Assembly (NCBI RefSeq): GCF_020524025.1
Contig: NZ_JAIVKN010000006.1
Location: 22,451 to 86,450 of the forward strand
Direction of reading: 5' to 3'
DNA: 64,000 nt
Source: Halobacillus litoralis
GTDB lineage: Bacteria > Bacillota > Bacilli > Bacillales > Halobacillaceae
In this document: in pieces, positions 43,009 through 52,589 of the stretch
Position numbering within the stretch: the first letter of the stretch is position 1
Layout of the letters: the number at the start of each line of letters is the position of its first letter
Notes under the pieces: generated by a model
What the model was told of the DNA's origin: nothing
What the model saw: only the letters and a program-made list of their open reading frames with translations
Databases searched by the model: none
Position numbers and translations under genes: made by a program

Positions 43009-43959
43009 TTAAGTTCTGCTTTGTTTCTTCCAATAATCAGCAAGTCCCATAGCGCAGACTTCAAAATCCAGTTTCAGAATTTCGTAGACAGGGTGGTCCG
43101 GTTGTATCCCATTTTCACTCAAATATGAGGAAACCCGCTGATAAATACGATTCTCGATTCCCTTCATGCCTTCCCCTTGTTCTAATGCATCCTTCGCTTC
43201 ACTTACAAACACAGGTATCCATTCAGACACTTGATTAAACGCTTGTTCTGAATCATCCGTTACACCAAAATGCCCAAAAAACACACGGGCTGGATTTAAT
43301 TCATGGAAGCGGTTGATGGAACGCTGCATAGCATCCGGGTCAAATTGATTCGGTGAAGTAGTCGGTAAATAAAATACCAAACCTTCATCAGCTGTCTGAT
43401 GGTAGCGTATACCAGCTGTATCTCCCGTAAACAGTCCTTCACTAAGAGAATCATAAATACCAATGTGATGCTTGGCATGACCTGGTGTATCGTAAAACGT
43501 TAACGTGCGTCTTTTTGAAATAGCTAATGTATCGCCATCTTCTTTTACCATTAACCGCTCCTCCGGGATAGGCACAATAGGATCAAACAAATCATCAAAG
43601 TTTTCTCCATAAACTGCACGGGCCCCTTGTATCAGACGTGAGGGATCGGCAAGGTGTCTCCAGCCCTTTTTATGAACAATCACTTCTGCATTAGGACATT
43701 CCTGCAAAAGAAGTCCGGCACCGCCCGCATGGTCCAGGTGAATATGAGTCAACACAATATACCGTACGTCTTCAGGAGAGCGTTTTAAGTCTTTCAGCCC
43801 CTCCAAAACCCTGGGAACAGAAGGGCTGGGTCCTGTCTCAATAAGTGTAATCTCTTCTTCCATAAATACATATGTACCTGTCCGTCCTTCAAACCCAAGA
43901 TCAAAACCATCTACTAAGTAAAGATCGTCTCCCAATGCCATCGGCGCTTTCTTTTCCAT
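43009..43959 (-). CDS. MBL-fold metallo-hydrolase
   Basis: A 316-residue zinc hydrolase. THIHLDHAGG is the HxHxDH metal motif, DTPGHAKHHIG and FTGDTAG add further ligands, and FFGHFG the last histidine. The helical C-terminal region of about 90 residues suggests the group with a winged/helical tail, but no substrate is implied. ATG 43959 lies 6 nt after GAGGTG; a GTG 9 nt earlier is less well placed. It diverges from the Pro-Tyr tail gene with a cre-like site between them. Confidence 0.85.
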   Translation of the reverse strand: MEKKAPMALGDDLYLVDGFDLGFEGRTGTYVFMEEEITLIETGPSPSVPRVLEGLKDLKRSPEDVRYIVLTHIHLDHAGGAGLLLQECPNAEVIVHKKGWRHLADPSRLIQGARAVYGENFDDLFDPIVPIPEERLMVKEDGDTLAISKRRTLTFYDTPGHAKHHIGIYDSLSEGLFTGDTAGIRYHQTADEGLVFYLPTTSPNQFDPDAMQRSINRFHELNPARVFFGHFGVTDDSEQAFNQVSEWIPVFVSEAKDALEQGEGMKGIENRIYQRVSSYLSENGIQPDHPVYEILKLDFEVCAMGLADYWKKQSRT

Positions 43960-44013
43960 CCTCTTCACCTCATCTTTTGGAATACTCTTAGTTTACTAGA
44001 TATTCCCACTCAA

Positions 44014-44027
44014 TGAAAACGTTTACT
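44014..44027. promoter_or_regulatory. Candidate CcpA (cre) site
   Basis: TGAAAACGTTTACT matches the consensus TGWAANCGNTNWCA at 13 of 14 positions (last base differs). It lies between divergent genes, so either could be under catabolite control. Confidence 0.45.
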
Positions 44028-44120
44028 TAGTTGTGTTGTAAGTCGGGCTAAAGAGAGTAATTGTATCTTGTCACAAAAATGGGCTGGGTGAATATCATAG
44101 GTGGTGAGGAGTTGGTTCAA

Positions 44121-44480
44121 ATGACAGATGAAAGAAAAATGCATGAGCAAAGTAATAAAAAGCCGTCCTATGACCAATGCCATAAAATGAAAGATTATCA
44201 TGTGATGGTAACGATGGAGGACGGCCGCTCGTTTGATGGTATTATTATTGAAGTTTCCAATAATAATGTGACGATGCTTATCAGCGAAGATGTTATGGTG
44301 GGCGAAAACGAATCAGACAGTGAACAGCGACAATACGGATATGGCCGCCGTCGATTCAGACGTTTTCGACGCAGTGTGCTTCCTTTAGCTGGAATTACTG
44401 CTCTGGCCCTCTTTCCGTACTTCGCCCGTCCGTACCCTTATTACTATCCGTACCCTTATCCTTATCCTTATTATTATTAA
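44121..44480 (+). CDS. LSM-like small protein with a Pro-Tyr-rich tail
   Basis: A 119-residue protein. Residues about 22-60 (MKDYHVMVTMEDGRSFDGII, then NNVTML) resemble a small beta-barrel of the LSM type. Residues about 70-85 are arginine-rich (YGYGRRRFRRFRR), then a hydrophobic segment LPLAGITALALFPYFA, and the last 15 residues are almost only Pro and Tyr. The function is unknown; similar tails occur in spore-coat-like proteins. The start at 44121 lies 9 nt after GAGGAG; an earlier in-frame ATG at 44061 has no site. Confidence 0.65.
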   Translation: MTDERKMHEQSNKKPSYDQCHKMKDYHVMVTMEDGRSFDGIIIEVSNNNVTMLISEDVMVGENESDSEQRQYGYGRRRFRRFRRSVLPLAGITALALFPYFARPYPYYYPYPYPYPYYY

Positions 44481-44524
44481 CAGAGTAGATCCAGGATGTC
44501 TCTTATCTCTACTAAGTAAAAGAG

Positions 44525-44563
44525 CCACCACAAAGCCGAATAAGCTCTGTGGTGGATTTTTTG
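44525..44563 (+). terminator. Terminator after the Pro-Tyr tail gene
   Basis: CCACCACA / TGTGGTGG (44525-44532 with 44548-44555) followed by a run of Ts. Confidence 0.85.
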
Positions 44564-44564
44564 T

Positions 44565-46271
44565 TCATAATAAGATACTTTTTTCAATTTCCTTCATCTG
44601 GTAGAAATAGCCTTGTCGCTGGATCAATTCTTCATAAGTACCTGATTCTACAACTTCTCCATGATCCATAACGACAATTTGATCCATCTGATCGAGACCT
44701 GTTAAACGATGGCTGATTAACACAAGTGTATCCCTTTCTGCCTGATTAAAAAGATGGTCATACATTTTCTTTTCTGTTAGAGCATCCACAGACGACGTCG
44801 GTTCATCCAGCAGCCATAAAGGCTTCCCTTTTAAAAGAGCTCTTGCAAAAGCAAGGCGCTGCCTCTCTCCCCCAGACAGATTTTCTCCTTTCTCAAAAAC
44901 AGGATGGTCCAAATCAATGTCCAGTGCTACCTTTGTTAAAGCATCCTTTAAGGTTTTATCGGATAAGTCATCATTAACAAGCAACAAATTGTCCCGAACC
45001 GTTCCATAAAAGAAATGATTCTCCTGCAGAACCACATTGCTGTTCTCCCAAATACTTTCTTCATCTATCCAGTCTATACTCTCACCATTAATGAGAAGGT
45101 CTCCGGATTCAGAGGACTGGAATTTCAACATCATTTGGAGCAACGTGGATTTTCCTGACCCGCTGGCTCCGACAACAGCCGTTTTACTTCCAGATGGAAT
45201 AGAAAGAGAGACATCCTTCAACACCATTCTTTTGTCATTTGGAAACCGGTAGTTTACATGATCCCATCGAAAAGAAGGGGCCTTATTCGTATCAATCAAC
45301 TGGACTCCTTGTTCTTTATGCTCCTCATCAACCACTGAAAACAAACGCGTTGATGCCCGCTTGCTATCTTCTAAATGACCAGGCAGCACCGCCATAGGCG
45401 TAACATTTTCAAAAACCGTTAATGAAATCATCACAAGCATAGCTAGAAATAACCCGTTCAAGTCCCCTTTGGCTGTAAGAAAAGCTCCAAGAGCGAGAAC
45501 GCCCCAGGAAACAACCAGAGTGACAAAGGTATTCCAGGAATGACTGGCCAGCATCTGCATCCCATCTCTTTCTTGTTCTCTCAGGTAGTTTTCCGAAGAC
45601 TGTTCCAGCTCCTTTTCCTTTTGTTTAAGCTGCTGGTAAATTTTCAAATCACGGAACCCATATAAAAATTCGGTCGCATCTGTAGAAAGAGACCCTCGTG
45701 CTTCGCGCACCTGATTTCCAAGCTTTCTCTGTTTTACAGCGTACCAGGCCGGAATGAACAACCCTGTCAAAGCCAGCCCCAGTAAAAGCACAACAGCGAT
45801 GGATATAGAGAAAATAGACGTGAATACAATCGTACCTAAGAAGATGATCACAACTACTACTGGAGGATAGTAGACTCTCAGAAAAAAATTCTGCAGGCTT
45901 TCCACATCTCCTACAATACGCGCGAGCAGATCTCCGCTTCGGTATTTTTGAAAAATTCGCGGTGCGTGCGGCTCCAGTTTTTTATAAAAAGCTAAGCGCA
46001 GATTACTCAAAATCGTAAACGTAGCGCGATGGGAGAAATACCGCTCGGCATAACGGCCAAGCGCCCTTGCAAACCCAAACAATTTGAGAAACGCAATTAA
46101 AACTGTCAATGCGTACAACGGCGGCATGAGAGCGGCTTTTGAGATAAGGTATCCACTGGAAGCAAACAGTCCTACAGCTGATATTCCTGCCAAGAATCCA
46201 AATACGACAGAAAGCACAATATCTTTTTTCTCTAATACAACAAGCCGGATCACTTCTTGCAAGTCCCTCAT
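44565..46271 (-). CDS. cydC: Thiol reductant ABC exporter subunit CydC
   Basis: Half of a heterodimeric ABC exporter that moves cysteine/glutathione-type thiols across the membrane and is needed to assemble cytochrome bd. 568 residues: six hydrophobic helices (about 1-300), then an ATPase with Walker A GASGSGKST, signature LSGGERQR, and Walker B LWLLDEPTS. It overlaps the previous gene by 4 nt (ATGA), with GAGGAG upstream. Naming follows the E. coli order; Bacillus nomenclature swaps the two letters. Confidence 0.9.
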   Translation of the reverse strand: MRDLQEVIRLVVLEKKDIVLSVVFGFLAGISAVGLFASSGYLISKAALMPPLYALTVLIAFLKLFGFARALGRYAERYFSHRATFTILSNLRLAFYKKLEPHAPRIFQKYRSGDLLARIVGDVESLQNFFLRVYYPPVVVVIIFLGTIVFTSIFSISIAVVLLLGLALTGLFIPAWYAVKQRKLGNQVREARGSLSTDATEFLYGFRDLKIYQQLKQKEKELEQSSENYLREQERDGMQMLASHSWNTFVTLVVSWGVLALGAFLTAKGDLNGLFLAMLVMISLTVFENVTPMAVLPGHLEDSKRASTRLFSVVDEEHKEQGVQLIDTNKAPSFRWDHVNYRFPNDKRMVLKDVSLSIPSGSKTAVVGASGSGKSTLLQMMLKFQSSESGDLLINGESIDWIDEESIWENSNVVLQENHFFYGTVRDNLLLVNDDLSDKTLKDALTKVALDIDLDHPVFEKGENLSGGERQRLAFARALLKGKPLWLLDEPTSSVDALTEKKMYDHLFNQAERDTLVLISHRLTGLDQMDQIVVMDHGEVVESGTYEELIQRQGYFYQMKEIEKSILL

Positions 46272-47995
46272 AGGCTGTCTCCTCTCTGCTGAGTACCAAT
46301 CATTTCTCTGTATGCTGGAACGTTTCCCAATAACTCCTCATGAGTGCCGGTATCAACCATCCGTCCTTTATCAAGCAGGACAATTTGGTCCGCATGTGTA
46401 ATCGTATGCAGGCGGTGTGCGACCGTAATAATTGTTGATGTTGCAGCAAGTTCCCGGATGGATTGCTGCAATATCCGCTCAGTCTTCACATCCAGCCCCG
46501 TCGTTGGTTCATCAAAAAGAATAACAGAAGGCTGCTTTAAGAATGTACGAGCCAGTGCCACCCGTTGTTTTTCTCCTCCTGACAGCCCCCTCCCCGCTTC
46601 TCCAACGGGAGTATCATAGCCCTTCTCCAAAGAACGAATGAGATCATCGATTCCTGCCTTTTTGGCAGCCGCTTCGATTTCCTCCCTTGTATGCGTCCCC
46701 CTTCCTCCAATTGCAATATTCTCTTCGATCGTTCCAGAGAAAAGGTAAGGGTTCTGGGAAATATAGCTGACCTGATCAAACCATTCTTCCTCCTTATAGG
46801 CATAGAGTGGCTGTCCATTCACCAGAATCTTTCCAGATACCGGCTTTAATAACCCAGCAAAAAGATTTAAAAGTGTCGATTTACCTGAACCGCTCTTTCC
46901 CACAATGGCTATCTGGGATTGAGGAGGAACATTCAGGGTAATCCGGTCCAGGGTGAACCCACCTCCATAGTGAAAACCAACATCTTTTAATTCAATAACC
47001 GGGGGGCAATTGCTTTCTATCCTTTCTTCCCCCCATTCTAATTTAAGGCCTTCTTCTTCCAATTCAGCCGTCAATTGACCAGCAGCTCCAGAAGCCCCAC
47101 GCCCCGTGTGAAAAGCACTACCAAAATCTTTTAACGTCAAATAGAATTCAGGGGCTAAAATTAAGATGAAAAAGGCCGAAAAGAACGAAACACTTTCATA
47201 GACAACGAGACGAATCGCAATTTCTAAGGCAATGATTCCAATACTCAGCATGGATATAAACTCCAGCATGAGAGAGGAAACAAACGCCACTTTTAAAACT
47301 TCCATCGTCGCATCTCTAAAACCAAGACTGCTCTTCTCAATCTCACTCTCTTGCTGCTTTGATCGATTGAAGAGTTTTAAAGTGGTTAAACCTTGTAGTG
47401 TATCCAGGAACTTTCCTGAAAAAGCGGAGAGTTTCTCCATTTGATCTTCTGATTTTTTCTTAGTCATCACACCGATAATTGCCATAAACAAAGGAATAAA
47501 CGGTGCTGTTATAATCATGATTAACCCAGAATAAAAGTGCTCTGTAAAAACAACTACAAGAATCATAACCGGAAGAATCATCGTTTGGATCATCTGCGGA
47601 ATATAACTGCTGAAATATCCATCGATCTCATCAACAGAATCCATCAGGACACTGACCTTCCTGCCCGACTGCCCTTGAAGGGACGCATGAATAGGATTGG
47701 CTGAGTACTTTTGAATGATGGACTCCCGGTAATGCCGCTTAGCCTTTGAAGCTAACTTCACACCTGTCCTCCCGTTCAGCCAAGTAAATAAAGTTCTTCC
47801 CGCCAAGACGATAATTAACCCGCCAAGCAGCGGTACGATTTCACGAAAGCTCTGCTCATCAAGGAAAATACGGTCAACAATGGCCACGAAATAATAGGAC
47901 TGACCAATAATTGTCCCCCCTAATAATACAGACGTGAGGACCAGCAGCATCAACACTTTTCGATCAGCGAAAGCAAATTTGCTGAGGTGCTTCAT
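46268..47995 (-). CDS. cydD: Thiol reductant ABC exporter subunit CydD
   Basis: The other half of the exporter, 575 residues, six helices plus an ATPase with Walker A GKSGSGKST, signature LSGGEKQR and Walker B VILFDEPT. It is the first gene of the pair. The AGGAG site lies 10 nt before the ATG, and a Rex/Fnr-like palindrome overlaps the leader. The cydAB-type genes are about 41 kb away, so assembly and structural genes are separated. Confidence 0.9.
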   Translation of the reverse strand: MKHLSKFAFADRKVLMLLVLTSVLLGGTIIGQSYYFVAIVDRIFLDEQSFREIVPLLGGLIIVLAGRTLFTWLNGRTGVKLASKAKRHYRESIIQKYSANPIHASLQGQSGRKVSVLMDSVDEIDGYFSSYIPQMIQTMILPVMILVVVFTEHFYSGLIMIITAPFIPLFMAIIGVMTKKKSEDQMEKLSAFSGKFLDTLQGLTTLKLFNRSKQQESEIEKSSLGFRDATMEVLKVAFVSSLMLEFISMLSIGIIALEIAIRLVVYESVSFFSAFFILILAPEFYLTLKDFGSAFHTGRGASGAAGQLTAELEEEGLKLEWGEERIESNCPPVIELKDVGFHYGGGFTLDRITLNVPPQSQIAIVGKSGSGKSTLLNLFAGLLKPVSGKILVNGQPLYAYKEEEWFDQVSYISQNPYLFSGTIEENIAIGGRGTHTREEIEAAAKKAGIDDLIRSLEKGYDTPVGEAGRGLSGGEKQRVALARTFLKQPSVILFDEPTTGLDVKTERILQQSIRELAATSTIITVAHRLHTITHADQIVLLDKGRMVDTGTHEELLGNVPAYREMIGTQQRGDSL

Positions 47996-48022
47996 CTATG
48001 GAAAACTCCTTACACACATTTT

Positions 48023-48053
48023 TTGTGAAACAATTCACATTATCCTTATTATA
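48023..48053 (-). promoter_or_regulatory. Promoter and Rex/Fnr-type operator of cydDC
   Basis: TTGTGAAACAATTCACAT (48023-48040) matches the Rex consensus TTGTGAA-N4-TTCACAA with one change, and the Fnr core TGTGA-N6-TCACA perfectly. It lies directly after a minus-strand TATAAT (48053-48048). Either protein would link expression to redox state or oxygen. Confidence 0.72.
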
Positions 48054-48269
48054 ATGGATATACAGCGATTATTCTAAAAATAAAACTGAGGATTTTATGA
48101 ACATATTGTTATCATACATCGTCTCCTTTTAGCCGAGCGGACATACACGCACACCTTCTCTTTTCCCTTTCACAATAAAAAAAGCACCTATTTATAAAGG
48201 CGCCTGCATAATAGTTTACATTTATCTAAGAAAGGTTTCTCTACTCCTTCAAAAACGCTTAAATACTCC

Positions 48270-48980
48270 TTAATCTCTTCCCACAGAAAAGCCTTCAAAC
48301 ATGGGACCGCCATAAGGAGCCAGTAAATCTTTAATTAAAAGGATGACCGCTTCTTTATCCCCATTTTTATAAAAGAGATCAAAACTATCAATAAAACGCT
48401 TGGAAAATCCATCGTCAAAGGTTCTCAGCGCCCGGATCATCCATTTAGAAGAACCAGACCATTGACCATTTATACGAAGGTAAAACTCCCCTGCTCGTTC
48501 AGCAAGCTCCCCCGCTATTAACAGTGATTCCCCCCGATCTGAACAGCCGATAAAATCATCAAGTGTATCCGTAAGAAAATAACGTTTTTGGTCGATCAAC
48601 GATTTGGACCATGATTCAGGACCTTTTTGCAGTAGAAGGTTGGCTTCATTTCTTACTGGCTTTAATCTTTCATTTTCTTTGATCGTTCTCCCTTCACTTA
48701 TCATGCGAGGCATAGAAGGGTGCCCTGCTTCACAGTCTTTTTGAAAGAACTTCCCATAAGAATTCCAATTATGTACAAAGGCTTCCACCGGCCATCCAAA
48801 TTTATAAAAGGATTCTCGGTATGAGTCAGGGATATCGGAATAGAAGACAATCAAATCTAAATCTGACGTAGTCGTTGCTTCCCCTCTAATTACACTACCC
48901 GCCAATAAGGCAGCGTCACATTCCGAATACTTCACATCCACAATTCGTCTCGCGGCATCCATGGCTTTATCTATCATCAT
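48270..48980 (-). CDS. Nucleotidyltransferase-domain protein
   Basis: A 236-residue protein. AALLAGSVIRGEATTTSDLDLIVF is the GS-x10-DxD motif of the Pol-beta nucleotidyltransferase superfamily (aminoglycoside adenylyltransferase, MNT and others). The C-terminal part is helical. It could transfer a nucleotide to an antibiotic, a protein or another small molecule; nothing nearby indicates which. Stand-alone gene; a stem with a T run lies near 48180-48210. Confidence 0.8.
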   Translation of the reverse strand: MMIDKAMDAARRIVDVKYSECDAALLAGSVIRGEATTTSDLDLIVFYSDIPDSYRESFYKFGWPVEAFVHNWNSYGKFFQKDCEAGHPSMPRMISEGRTIKENERLKPVRNEANLLLQKGPESWSKSLIDQKRYFLTDTLDDFIGCSDRGESLLIAGELAERAGEFYLRINGQWSGSSKWMIRALRTFDDGFSKRFIDSFDLFYKNGDKEAVILLIKDLLAPYGGPMFEGFSVGRD

Positions 48981-49174
48981 GGACTACTCATTCCTTTCTA
49001 GTATAAAGTGCACTTGTCCTTATCAAATGGTATGCGTTTAAAACTTCTTCTCTTGAAATCCGTTTCTTTTCCTGCCTAAAACCAGTGTATCATAGTCCAT
49101 TATCCGTACTTCCCAGAAACGCACCAGGCAGATTGTGATAACTCACAAGGGAAAATTATAATGTGTGTGAGCAC

Positions 49175-49207
49175 AAAAAAACCCTCCTCTCTTTATGAGA
49201 GGAGGGT
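49175..49207 (-). terminator. Terminator after trxB
   Basis: ACCCTCCTCTC / GAGAGGAGGGT (11 bp) with a TTTAT loop and a minus-strand T run; marks the end of the ars-trxB block. Confidence 0.9.
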
Positions 49208-49213
49208 CTAAAT

Positions 49214-50167
49214 TCATGATAAGTTCTGGCTCCAATCTACAACCGCTTCTCCTTCTAAGAAACGTTCCGAATCCATAGCCGCCATACAACCTGTTCCAGC
49301 AGCAGTAATCGCCTGCCGGTACTTCTGGTCCTGTACATCCCCGCATGCAAAGATACCAGGAACATTTGTATTGGTCGTACCAGGATCAACTAAAATGTAG
49401 CCTTTCTCATCCATATTCAGCTTTCCATCCAGAAATTCTGTGTTCGGGTTGTGTCCAATAGCAACAAAAACACCATCCGTTTCTATCACTTCTTCATTCC
49501 CGGAATCGTTGTCTCTCACTTTAACTCCGGTAATTTTGGTACCGTCCGACACCATTTCCAAGGGGGTTTTATTAAGGGACCAAGTGATTTTATCATTATC
49601 TTTTGCCCGTGTCTGCATAATTTTCGAGGCTCTCAGTTCGTGACGCCGATGGATAATTTGAACTTCACTTGCAAACTTGGTTAAAAAAGTGGCTTCTTCC
49701 ATCGCGGAGTCTCCGCCGCCAATAATAATAACTTTCTTGCCCCTAAAGAAGAATCCATCACAAGTGGCACACGTACTTACCCCTCTTCCCATATTCTCTT
49801 TTTCACCTGGAATACCGAGAAGTTTAGCTGATGCCCCCGTAGAAATAATCAAGGATTGTGTCTCCACTTCACCTAATCCATCCACCTGAAGTTTGAATGG
49901 ACGCTCTTCAACATCGACTTCTGTTACCCAGCCTCGTTTAAAAGTGGCGCCAAAACGTTCGGCCTGCTTTTTCATATTATCCATCAGTTCCGGACCCATA
50001 ATGCCATCAGGGAAGCCTGGGAAATTTTCTACTTCTGTGGTTAGTGTCAACTGGCCGCCTGGTTCCGGCCCCTCAATAACAAGAGGGTTCATATTGGCTC
50101 GCGCTAAATAAACAGCAGCCGTAAGTCCAGCAGGTCCTGTTCCTAAAATTATTGATTTGTAGGTCAT
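49214..50167 (-). CDS. trxB: Thioredoxin reductase
   Basis: A 317-residue homodimeric flavoenzyme that reduces thioredoxin with NADPH. GTGPAGLTAAVYLARA binds FAD, TCATCDGFF holds the redox cysteine pair, IIIGGGDSAMEEA binds NADPH, and FACGDVQD closes the FAD site. It is the last gene of a minus-strand run arsR-arsB-arsC-trxB, 126 nt after arsC, with its own ribosome binding site (GAGGAGG). It may be the housekeeping copy or a dedicated copy that supports arsenate reduction. Confidence 0.93.
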   Translation of the reverse strand: MTYKSIILGTGPAGLTAAVYLARANMNPLVIEGPEPGGQLTLTTEVENFPGFPDGIMGPELMDNMKKQAERFGATFKRGWVTEVDVEERPFKLQVDGLGEVETQSLIISTGASAKLLGIPGEKENMGRGVSTCATCDGFFFRGKKVIIIGGGDSAMEEATFLTKFASEVQIIHRRHELRASKIMQTRAKDNDKITWSLNKTPLEMVSDGTKITGVKVRDNDSGNEEVIETDGVFVAIGHNPNTEFLDGKLNMDEKGYILVDPGTTNTNVPGIFACGDVQDQKYRQAITAAGTGCMAAMDSERFLEGEAVVDWSQNLS

Positions 50168-50293
50168 GAATGCTCCTCCTCTTTAAAAGTTACACGTATT
50201 AGTGTTATAACCCTTTTTAACCAAAGTCATGCCTTGAAACCTGACTGAGGATCTCATTCACTTGTAATGTATTCCTACAAAATAGAAATGGAC

Positions 50294-50716
50294 CTACTTT
50301 TCTTCTTCAGCGAACTTTTGGATACGAGCTTCAATTTCGTCACGCACACGCTGGAAGAATGCCCACTTCTCTTCCTCTGTACCTTCCGCTTTAGCCGGAT
50401 CATCAAATCCCCAGTGGTACCGGGTCACATGGGAAGGTGTCATCGGGCATTTATCATTCGCATCTCCGCAGAGAGTGATGGCATAAGCCGCATTATTTAA
50501 AATGTCTGGATCAATGATATCAGAGGTCTGATCAGTAATATCGATCTCTACCTCTTTCATCGCTTTTACAGCATTCGGATTTAGACCATGCGCCTCAATC
50601 CCGGCTGACTTCACATCATATTTATCTCCTAAATATTTCTTACCAAACCCTTCAGCCATCTGGCTGCGGCAGGAGTTTCCGGTACATAGAAAATAGATAA
50701 CTGGTTTATTAGACAT
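50294..50716 (-). CDS. arsC: Arsenate reductase, thioredoxin-coupled (ArsC)
   Basis: A 140-residue low-molecular-weight phosphatase-fold enzyme that reduces arsenate to arsenite. The P-loop CTGNSCR starts at Cys11; Cys83 and Cys90 in LCGDANDKC form the redox relay. This three-cysteine layout defines the pI258-type enzyme, which takes electrons from thioredoxin, in agreement with trxB downstream. AAGGAG precedes the ATG. It lies 69 nt after arsB. Confidence 0.94.
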   Translation of the reverse strand: MSNKPVIYFLCTGNSCRSQMAEGFGKKYLGDKYDVKSAGIEAHGLNPNAVKAMKEVEIDITDQTSDIIDPDILNNAAYAITLCGDANDKCPMTPSHVTRYHWGFDDPAKAEGTEEEKWAFFQRVRDEIEARIQKFAEEEK

Positions 50717-50785
50717 CTTACATTTCTCCTTTATGTTTCGTTTTGTTAAAGCTTAGCTTTCATTTCATCCTAAAGAGACACTTCT

Positions 50786-52081
50786 CTATAGGATTAACAA
50801 CCATAGATAAAGTCCAAAAAGCGTGATCAAAAGGGTCGGAACGGTTAAAATGATGCCGACTTTAAAGTAATATCCCCATGATATACGGAAGCCTTTCATG
50901 GATAACACATGAAGCCACAGTAAAGTCGCCAATGACCCGATCGGTGTGATTTTCGGTCCAAGATCTGAACCAATTACATTTGCATAAATTAATGCTTCCC
51001 GCATCGTTCCAGTTGTATTTGTATCAGCAATTGCAATGGCATCGATCATGACAGTAGGCATATTATTCATAACAGAAGACAAGATAGCTGCGATAAAGCC
51101 CATGGACACGGTAGCAAAGAACAGCCCTTGCGATGCGGTGTACTGCAGAACATCTGCCAGGACATCCGTCAATCCGACATTGCGCAGACCATACACGACG
51201 ACATACATGCCTATGGAGAAAAATACAATCGCCCACGGTGCTCCTTTAATAACATTTGAAGTATTAACCGCTGCACTCCTTCTCGCCATTAGTAAAAACA
51301 AGATGGCAATGATTCCTGCAACTAATGAAACTGGTAAGCCTAGAGGTTCACTTGAAAAATAACCAATTAATAGAACAGCGAGAACACCCCAGGACATACG
51401 GAACATACGGTGATCCTGAATCGCTTCTCCTGGCTTTTTTAATTGAGAAAGGTCATAACGATCAGGTATACTCTTTCGGAAAAACACGAATAGAACAAGT
51501 ATACTTGCAGTTAATGAAAACAGGTTTGGAACAATCATCCTTGAAGCGTACTCCACAAAACCGATATCAAAGAAATCGGCCGATACTATATTAACCAAAT
51601 TACTAACGATTAAAGGCAGAGACGTGGTATCGGCGATAAAACCACTCGCCATAATAAATGGCAGAATCATGGTTTCTTTAAAATTCAAATTTCTGACCAT
51701 CGCGAGAACAATCGGCGTTAAGATTAAAGCGGCACCATCATTTGCAAATAAGGCCGCTACGACCGCCCCCAGTAAAGTCACGTATACAAACATCAGCTGC
51801 CCATTCCCTTTAGCGGCACGAGCCATATGAAGCGCTGCCCATTCAAAGAAGCCTATTTCGTCCAAAATCAAAGAAATAATAATAATAGCAATAAATGCTA
51901 ATGTTGCATTCCAGACAATATCTGTAACAGCCAAAACATCCTGGAAGTCAACCACACCAAATATAAGTGCCAGAACTGCACCTCCGCAGGCTGACCATCC
52001 GATGCCTAAATCCTTCGGTTGCCATATGACGAGCACAAGTGTAAGTATAAATATTGCTGCTGCTATCCAACCTAAACTCAA
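50786..52081 (-). CDS. arsB: Arsenite efflux permease ArsB
   Basis: A 431-residue inner-membrane antiporter with about twelve helices. [38 protein letters not shown] and [23 protein letters not shown] are ArsB/ion-transporter superfamily motifs. It exports arsenite made by ArsC. The start codon is TTG at 52081, 6 nt after a strong AGGAGG. It follows arsR by 10 nt. Confidence 0.93.
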   Translation of the reverse strand: MSLGWIAAAIFILTLVLVIWQPKDLGIGWSACGGAVLALIFGVVDFQDVLAVTDIVWNATLAFIAIIIISLILDEIGFFEWAALHMARAAKGNGQLMFVYVTLLGAVVAALFANDGAALILTPIVLAMVRNLNFKETMILPFIMASGFIADTTSLPLIVSNLVNIVSADFFDIGFVEYASRMIVPNLFSLTASILVLFVFFRKSIPDRYDLSQLKKPGEAIQDHRMFRMSWGVLAVLLIGYFSSEPLGLPVSLVAGIIAILFLLMARRSAAVNTSNVIKGAPWAIVFFSIGMYVVVYGLRNVGLTDVLADVLQYTASQGLFFATVSMGFIAAILSSVMNNMPTVMIDAIAIADTNTTGTMREALIYANVIGSDLGPKITPIGSLATLLWLHVLSMKGFRISWGYYFKVGIILTVPTLLITLFGLYLWLLIL

Positions 52082-52091
52082 AAAAATCCTC

Positions 52092-52439
52092 CTATCGTCT
52101 GCATTGAAGAGGTAAACCTGAATCTTCCAATGCTTTTAGCTTCTCTTTTTGATCTGGGAGATGAGCCAACACCTGGTGAATGATAGGAACAGTCTCATGG
52201 GAAGTATTCAGCGAGTAGAAAACCCACCTGCCTCCTCTTCGTTCTTTAACAAGACCACCATCCCTCAATTTTTTTAAATGCTGACTAACCGACGGCTGAC
52301 TCATTTGTAAAATTTCCACGATTTCACACACACAGCATTCCGTATGCTGCACCAGTGCCATGATTGTCAGACGTGTTGGATCGCCCAATAGCTTTAACGT
52401 TTGAGCGGCTTGATCTATATGAAATGTTTCGTTTCCCAT
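52092..52439 (-). CDS. arsR: Arsenic-responsive repressor ArsR
   Basis: A 115-residue winged-helix repressor. The metalloid site TECCVCEI (Cys35, Cys36, Cys38) is the CVC-type motif in the DNA-recognition helix 3; [17 protein letters not shown] binds DNA. Arsenite binding would release it from its own promoter. The start at 52439 lies 8 nt after AGGGG; longer in-frame starts to 52490 would run over the operator. Confidence 0.93.
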   Translation of the reverse strand: MGNETFHIDQAAQTLKLLGDPTRLTIMALVQHTECCVCEIVEILQMSQPSVSQHLKKLRDGGLVKERRGGRWVFYSLNTSHETVPIIHQVLAHLPDQKEKLKALEDSGLPLQCRR

Positions 52440-52460
52440 CGGATCACCCCTGTAACATTG

Positions 52461-52478
52461 TATAAGCATACACTTATA
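52461..52478. promoter_or_regulatory. ArsR operator candidate
   Basis: TATAAG-CATACA-CTTATA, a perfect 6-6-6 inverted repeat 22 nt upstream of arsR. Confidence 0.68.
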
Positions 52479-52589
52479 TGTGCAATGCAAATTTTGTTTT
52501 TAATAGATATACCCCGGACAGATAACCAGTCCTATCCTCTCAGCCCAGCATATACTGAATAAGCAAATCTTTTTTGAGAGGTAAGGATT

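Noticed and set aside
44430..44480. The repetitive TATCCGTACCCT-like DNA as a possible repeat array.
   Set aside because: It is simply the code for the Pro-Tyr tail of a protein, with the frame kept to the stop codon.
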